From positions 1 to 64,000 of the forward strand of contig NZ_JACYTR010000001.1 of assembly GCF_014841215.1 (NCBI RefSeq): DNA of 64,000 nucleotides. Reading direction: 5' to 3'. Positions within the stretch are counted from its first letter, which is position 1. Each line of letters starts with the position of its first letter. This stretch comes from Pseudomarimonas arenosa (GTDB lineage: Bacteria > Pseudomonadota > Gammaproteobacteria > Xanthomonadales > Xanthomonadaceae). The notes under the pieces are model-generated. The model searched no databases, had not been told where the DNA came from, and saw only the letters and a list, made by a program, of their open reading frames with translations. A program made the position numbers and the translations under genes. This document shows, piece after piece, positions 60,720 through 64,000 of the stretch.

Positions 60720-62915
60720 CTAAGGGGGTGCTGCCACGCTGGCCGCCAACCATCGCTCGACCCACAACGCACCGTCACTGGGGCGATCGATCAGATAACC
60801 TTGCAGTCGCTGACATCCCCATTGGCAAAGCAGATCACGCTGCGCCTGGGTCTCGACGCCTTCGGCCACCACAGTCAGGCGAAGATGCTTGGCCATCGAC
60901 AACATAGTCTGCACCAGCGCCGCGTCATCGGCGTTGTCGACTATGTCTTGTACAAAACTCTTGTCGATCTTGATTTCGCGCAGGGGCAGGCGGCGCAAGT
61001 AGGAAAGACTGCTGTAGCCGATGCCAAAATCATCAATGCTGAACCGAACACCAAGTTTCGCCAACGCCGACATGATATCGACGCTGGCCTCGGCGTCGTC
61101 AATCAACAGACTTTCAGTCACCTCCAGGGTGAGATGAAGGGGGTCCGCTCCACTCTGACGAAGGATCTGCTCGACCCGAGCGAGAAAGTTGGGCTCGCGG
61201 AACTGCCGCACACTGACATTCACCGCCATGTGCAGTGGGCGGCCGGCAGTCGCGCAACGAGCCAGCCAGGTGCAGACCTGCTCCAACACCCAATCGCCCA
61301 GCGGCACAATCAGGCCACATTCTTCTGCCAAGCGGATGAAGTTGAGCGGTGGCACGTTGCCGCGCTCTGGGTGCTGCCAGCGCAACAGAGCCTCCGCAGC
61401 ACAGACCCGCCCGTCTTGATCCACCTGGGGCTGCAGATGGAGGGCAAATTCGCGGCGCTGCAGCGCTTGGCGCAGATCGCGCTCCAATGCGTCGCGCTCA
61501 CGCAGCACGCTCTGCATCTGTGGATCGAACAGCGCCACTGCGTTGCGGCCCGATTCCTTGGCCCGATACATCGCGGTATCCGCCTCGCGCAGCAGGTCTT
61601 CGCCCGTTTCCAGCCCTTTCGGAAACACGGTGATGCCGACACTGGCGGTCAGAGCATGACTATGGCCGCGAATCTGCAACGGTTGCACCAATTCAGCGAC
61701 CAACTTGTCGGCCAGCATCCGCGCCCGCCGTGCCGCCACCAGTGGATCGGCGCCGAGGCGCGAACACAGCACGACGAATTCATCGCCGCCCAGCCGCGCC
61801 ACGGTATCTTCTTCGCGCAGACTCAGACGTAGCCGGTCAGCCACCGCCACCAACAAGGCATCACCCTGGCTGTGACCATGCAGGTCATTGACCATCTTGA
61901 AATGGTCAAGGTCGACGAACAGCAGCGCACCATGCTGGCGTTCGCGGCGTGAAGTTGCCAAGGCCATGCTGAGCCGGTCCTCGAACAAGGAGCGGTTGGG
62001 CAGACCGGTGACCGGGTCGTGGAAGGCCAGGCGCTCCAGTTCCGCCTCAGCGCGCAGGCGTTCGCGCAAATCAGTCAGACTGACCATGAAGTGCGCCACG
62101 TCGCGATGATCGTTGCCAATCGGTGTCACCATCACGTCCAGCGGTACCGCAGCGCCATCGGCATCCAGCATGGCCAGCTCACCGTGCCAATTGAGGTTTT
62201 GCTTGATGATGGCCTGCAGTTCCTCCAGCACCTCCAGCCGTTCCACCAGGCCGATCAAGGACATCAGAGATTGTCCGCGCAACTGCGCCGTGGCGATACC
62301 CAGCAACCGACACAGGGCGGGGTTGGCCAGATCGATTCGACCCGAATCATCAATCAGCAGCATCGGCACCAATGAGCGATCGAAGCCGCGGCGCAGTAGG
62401 TCGATTTCTGCCTGGCGCTGCTCGCGCGCCATGATCAAGTGCACCAGTTCGGCACAGCGCGCAATCAGTCCTTGCTCCTCAGCATCGGGCAATCCCGGCT
62501 CAGCCCGATAGAGGGCAAAGGTACCGAGCACTTCTCGGCGGTCACCCAGCACAGGAAACGACCAACACGCGCGAAAGCCGAATCGATCACCCAAGGTCTT
62601 GTAGTTTTCCCAGCGCGGATCAGTTCGCACGTCAGACACGACGACCGGCTCGCGGATGAAGGCCGCGGTACCGCAACTGCCGGCCTTGGGGCCGATCGAT
62701 TCACCTTCGATCAGGGCCAGATAGTCGGGATCGAGCGAAGGCGATGCTCCGGCGCGCAACTTGCCATGGCCATCGATGCGCTGAATCGATACGCGCACAT
62801 CGTCGAGTATGGCTTCGATGTCCTCAGCCAGACGACGCAGCAGTTCGGGCAGAGGTGCGTCACCTGCAAGACCGTTCAGCACCGCTCTCTCGAGCAAGAA
62901 CACCGCGTCCGACAT
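60720..62915 (-). CDS. GAF-PAS-GGDEF-EAL cyclic-di-GMP regulator
   Basis: The product has 731 residues from ATG 62915. GAF domain (about 20-170), PAS (about 180-290), GGDEF with intact RLGGDEFVV, and EAL with intact EALLRW and further motifs (ESLLIDD, IDDFGIGYSS, KIDKSFV, EGVE). Both catalytic sites look functional, so it may make and break cyclic-di-GMP under control of the sensors. No membrane segment. Confidence 0.93.
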   Translation of the reverse strand: MSDAVFLLERAVLNGLAGDAPLPELLRRLAEDIEAILDDVRVSIQRIDGHGKLRAGASPSLDPDYLALIEGESIGPKAGSCGTAAFIREPVVVSDVRTDPRWENYKTLGDRFGFRACWSFPVLGDRREVLGTFALYRAEPGLPDAEEQGLIARCAELVHLIMAREQRQAEIDLLRRGFDRSLVPMLLIDDSGRIDLANPALCRLLGIATAQLRGQSLMSLIGLVERLEVLEELQAIIKQNLNWHGELAMLDADGAAVPLDVMVTPIGNDHRDVAHFMVSLTDLRERLRAEAELERLAFHDPVTGLPNRSLFEDRLSMALATSRRERQHGALLFVDLDHFKMVNDLHGHSQGDALLVAVADRLRLSLREEDTVARLGGDEFVVLCSRLGADPLVAARRARMLADKLVAELVQPLQIRGHSHALTASVGITVFPKGLETGEDLLREADTAMYRAKESGRNAVALFDPQMQSVLRERDALERDLRQALQRREFALHLQPQVDQDGRVCAAEALLRWQHPERGNVPPLNFIRLAEECGLIVPLGDWVLEQVCTWLARCATAGRPLHMAVNVSVRQFREPNFLARVEQILRQSGADPLHLTLEVTESLLIDDAEASVDIMSALAKLGVRFSIDDFGIGYSSLSYLRRLPLREIKIDKSFVQDIVDNADDAALVQTMLSMAKHLRLTVVAEGVETQAQRDLLCQWGCQRLQGYLIDRPSDGALWVERWLAASVAAPP

Positions 62916-63033
62916 CCTGCCTCTCTGCCGCTGAACCCCCGCCAGAATGAAACCATTCGGGCAGGGGTTCAAGTTTCCGGCCGAGGCCCACTGTTGGCCA
63001 GCAAGCTCAGACAGGACCTGTCAGGCGGCCCGA

Positions 63034-64000
63034 CTACTTGTGAAACTGAATCTGACCGTGTGCCGCGTCCACCACCAGGCTGTCGCCCGGCATGAACTCA
63101 CCGCGCAGAATCGCCTGCGCCAGCGGGTTTTCAACCTGCTGCTGGATGGCGCGCTTCAACGGCCGGGCACCGTAGATCGGATCGAAGCCGACCTCGCCCA
63201 GTATCGCCAGCGCCGAGTCGCTGATCTCGAATTTGATCTGCTTCTCGGCCAGACGCTTGGCCAGGTAATCGGTCTGAATCCTGGCAATGGCACGGATTTG
63301 CTGCTTGCCCAGCGGGTGGAACACCACCAATTCGTCGAGACGATTGATGAACTCAGGGCGGAAGTGCGCCTGCACCACGCCCATCACCGCGGCTTTCATC
63401 TTGGTATAGCTCTCTTCGCTGTCGTCACTGAACTCCTGGATCAGTTGCGATCCCAGATTGGAGGTCATCACGATCACCGTGTTGCGGAAGTCCACCGTGC
63501 GGCCCTGACCATCGGTCAGTCGACCATCATCCAGCACCTGCAGCAGTACGTTGAACACATCGGTGTGCGCCTTCTCGACCTCATCGAGCAGGATCACACT
63601 GTACGGCCGCCGCCGCACCGCCTCGGTGAGATAGCCGCCTTCTTCGTAGCCCACATACCCCGGCGGTGCACCGATCAGCCGAGCCACGCTGTGCTTCTCC
63701 ATGAACTCGCTCATGTCGATCCGCACCATGGCCTCGTCGGTATCAAACAGGAATTCGGCCAGGGCCTTGCATAACTCGGTCTTGCCAACACCGGTTGGGC
63801 CGAGGAACAGGAAACTGCCATTCGGCCGATTCGGATCGGACAGACCGGCACGCGAGCGACGAATGGCATCGGACACCGCACGCACCGCTTCGTCCTGCCC
63901 CACTACACGTCCGTGCAGCGCCTCTTCCATTCTTAACAACTTGTCACGCTCACCTTCCAGCATCTTGGACACCGGTATACCGGTCCAGCGCGAGACCACT
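63034..64000 (-). CDS. clpB: chaperone ClpB, 3' part
   Basis: The window ends inside the gene. The visible 321 residues cover the second AAA+ domain: Walker [10 protein letters not shown], Walker [12 protein letters not shown], sensor-1 TSN, and [10 protein letters not shown] near the end. [24 protein letters not shown] precedes it, typical of ClpB. It continues beyond 64000. Confidence 0.96.
   Translation of the reverse strand, partial: VVSRWTGIPVSKMLEGERDKLLRMEEALHGRVVGQDEAVRAVSDAIRRSRAGLSDPNRPNGSFLFLGPTGVGKTELCKALAEFLFDTDEAMVRIDMSEFMEKHSVARLIGAPPGYVGYEEGGYLTEAVRRRPYSVILLDEVEKAHTDVFNVLLQVLDDGRLTDGQGRTVDFRNTVIVMTSNLGSQLIQEFSDDSEESYTKMKAAVMGVVQAHFRPEFINRLDELVVFHPLGKQQIRAIARIQTDYLAKRLAEKQIKFEISDSALAILGEVGFDPIYGARPLKRAIQQQVENPLAQAILRGEFMPGDSLVVDAAHGQIQFHK

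Overview
The right half of the window (from about 33.1 kb onward) is the chromosome of a gammaproteobacterium, most likely of the Lysobacterales/Xanthomonadales. The gene order queC-queE-cpoB-pal-tolB-tolA-tolR-tolQ-ybgC-ruvB-ruvA-ruvC-yebC ... aspS ... fmdB is the arrangement I know from that order. GATTCGG-type heptamer repeats and short GTAGGG...-type palindromes between genes also fit. The left half (1 to about 33.1 kb) is a mobile element that abuts the 3' end of a tRNA-Lys gene and runs off the left edge. No tyrosine or serine recombinase, transposase, relaxase or recognisable conjugation gene is visible in the part we have.

Layout of the element. 93-1134: ribbon-helix-helix (RHH)-like protein and a disordered partner. 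1814-3127: degenerate HNH protein. 3124-7318: a five-gene leftward operon of unrecognised proteins opening with a 24-residue membrane peptide. 7612-9421: three small unknowns set between two copies of a 257-bp repeat. 9806-10870: ParA-type ATPase plus small RHH-like partner (partition). 10992-11441: DUF6573 protein. 12029-14012: two ankyrin proteins with the same C-terminal tail. 14088-15356: orphan EcoRI-family adenine methyltransferase. 15611-16710: membrane-anchored Mrr-type nuclease coupled to a third ankyrin protein. 16848-18750: small proteins, some in overlapping sets. 19005-21764: replication/repair module (short RadC, SF3 helicase, RHH protein). 21880-22159: thirteen TGGACGY iterons around an AT-rich core, a likely origin. 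22794-25415: trimeric autotransporter adhesin. 25479-31926: cargo-like block including a UvrD helicase with an inserted nuclease domain. 31931-32968: nuclease flanked by phage-integrase-type repeats, next to the tRNA.

The most striking property of the element is regulatory. At least twelve promoters spread over 32 kb share a TTGCG(C/G/A) -35 box, a spacer of exactly 16 bp and a -10-like hexamer. Many of their leaders also carry a CAAGCCCCACGCA-like motif. This signature marks the element's own genes and is absent from the 25.4-31.9 kb block, which may be later cargo.

The chromosomal part holds the Tol-Pal envelope machine, queuosine precursor enzymes QueC/QueE, the RuvABC Holliday-junction complex, a MacB-like ABC export system (ATPase, FtsX permease, HlyD adaptor), a flavin-based electron-transfer set (FMN-binding protein, ApbE, four-helix membrane protein), AspRS, an ABC-F ATPase, a TonB-dependent receptor, a YceH protein, a GAF-PAS-GGDEF-EAL regulator and the 3' part of clpB.
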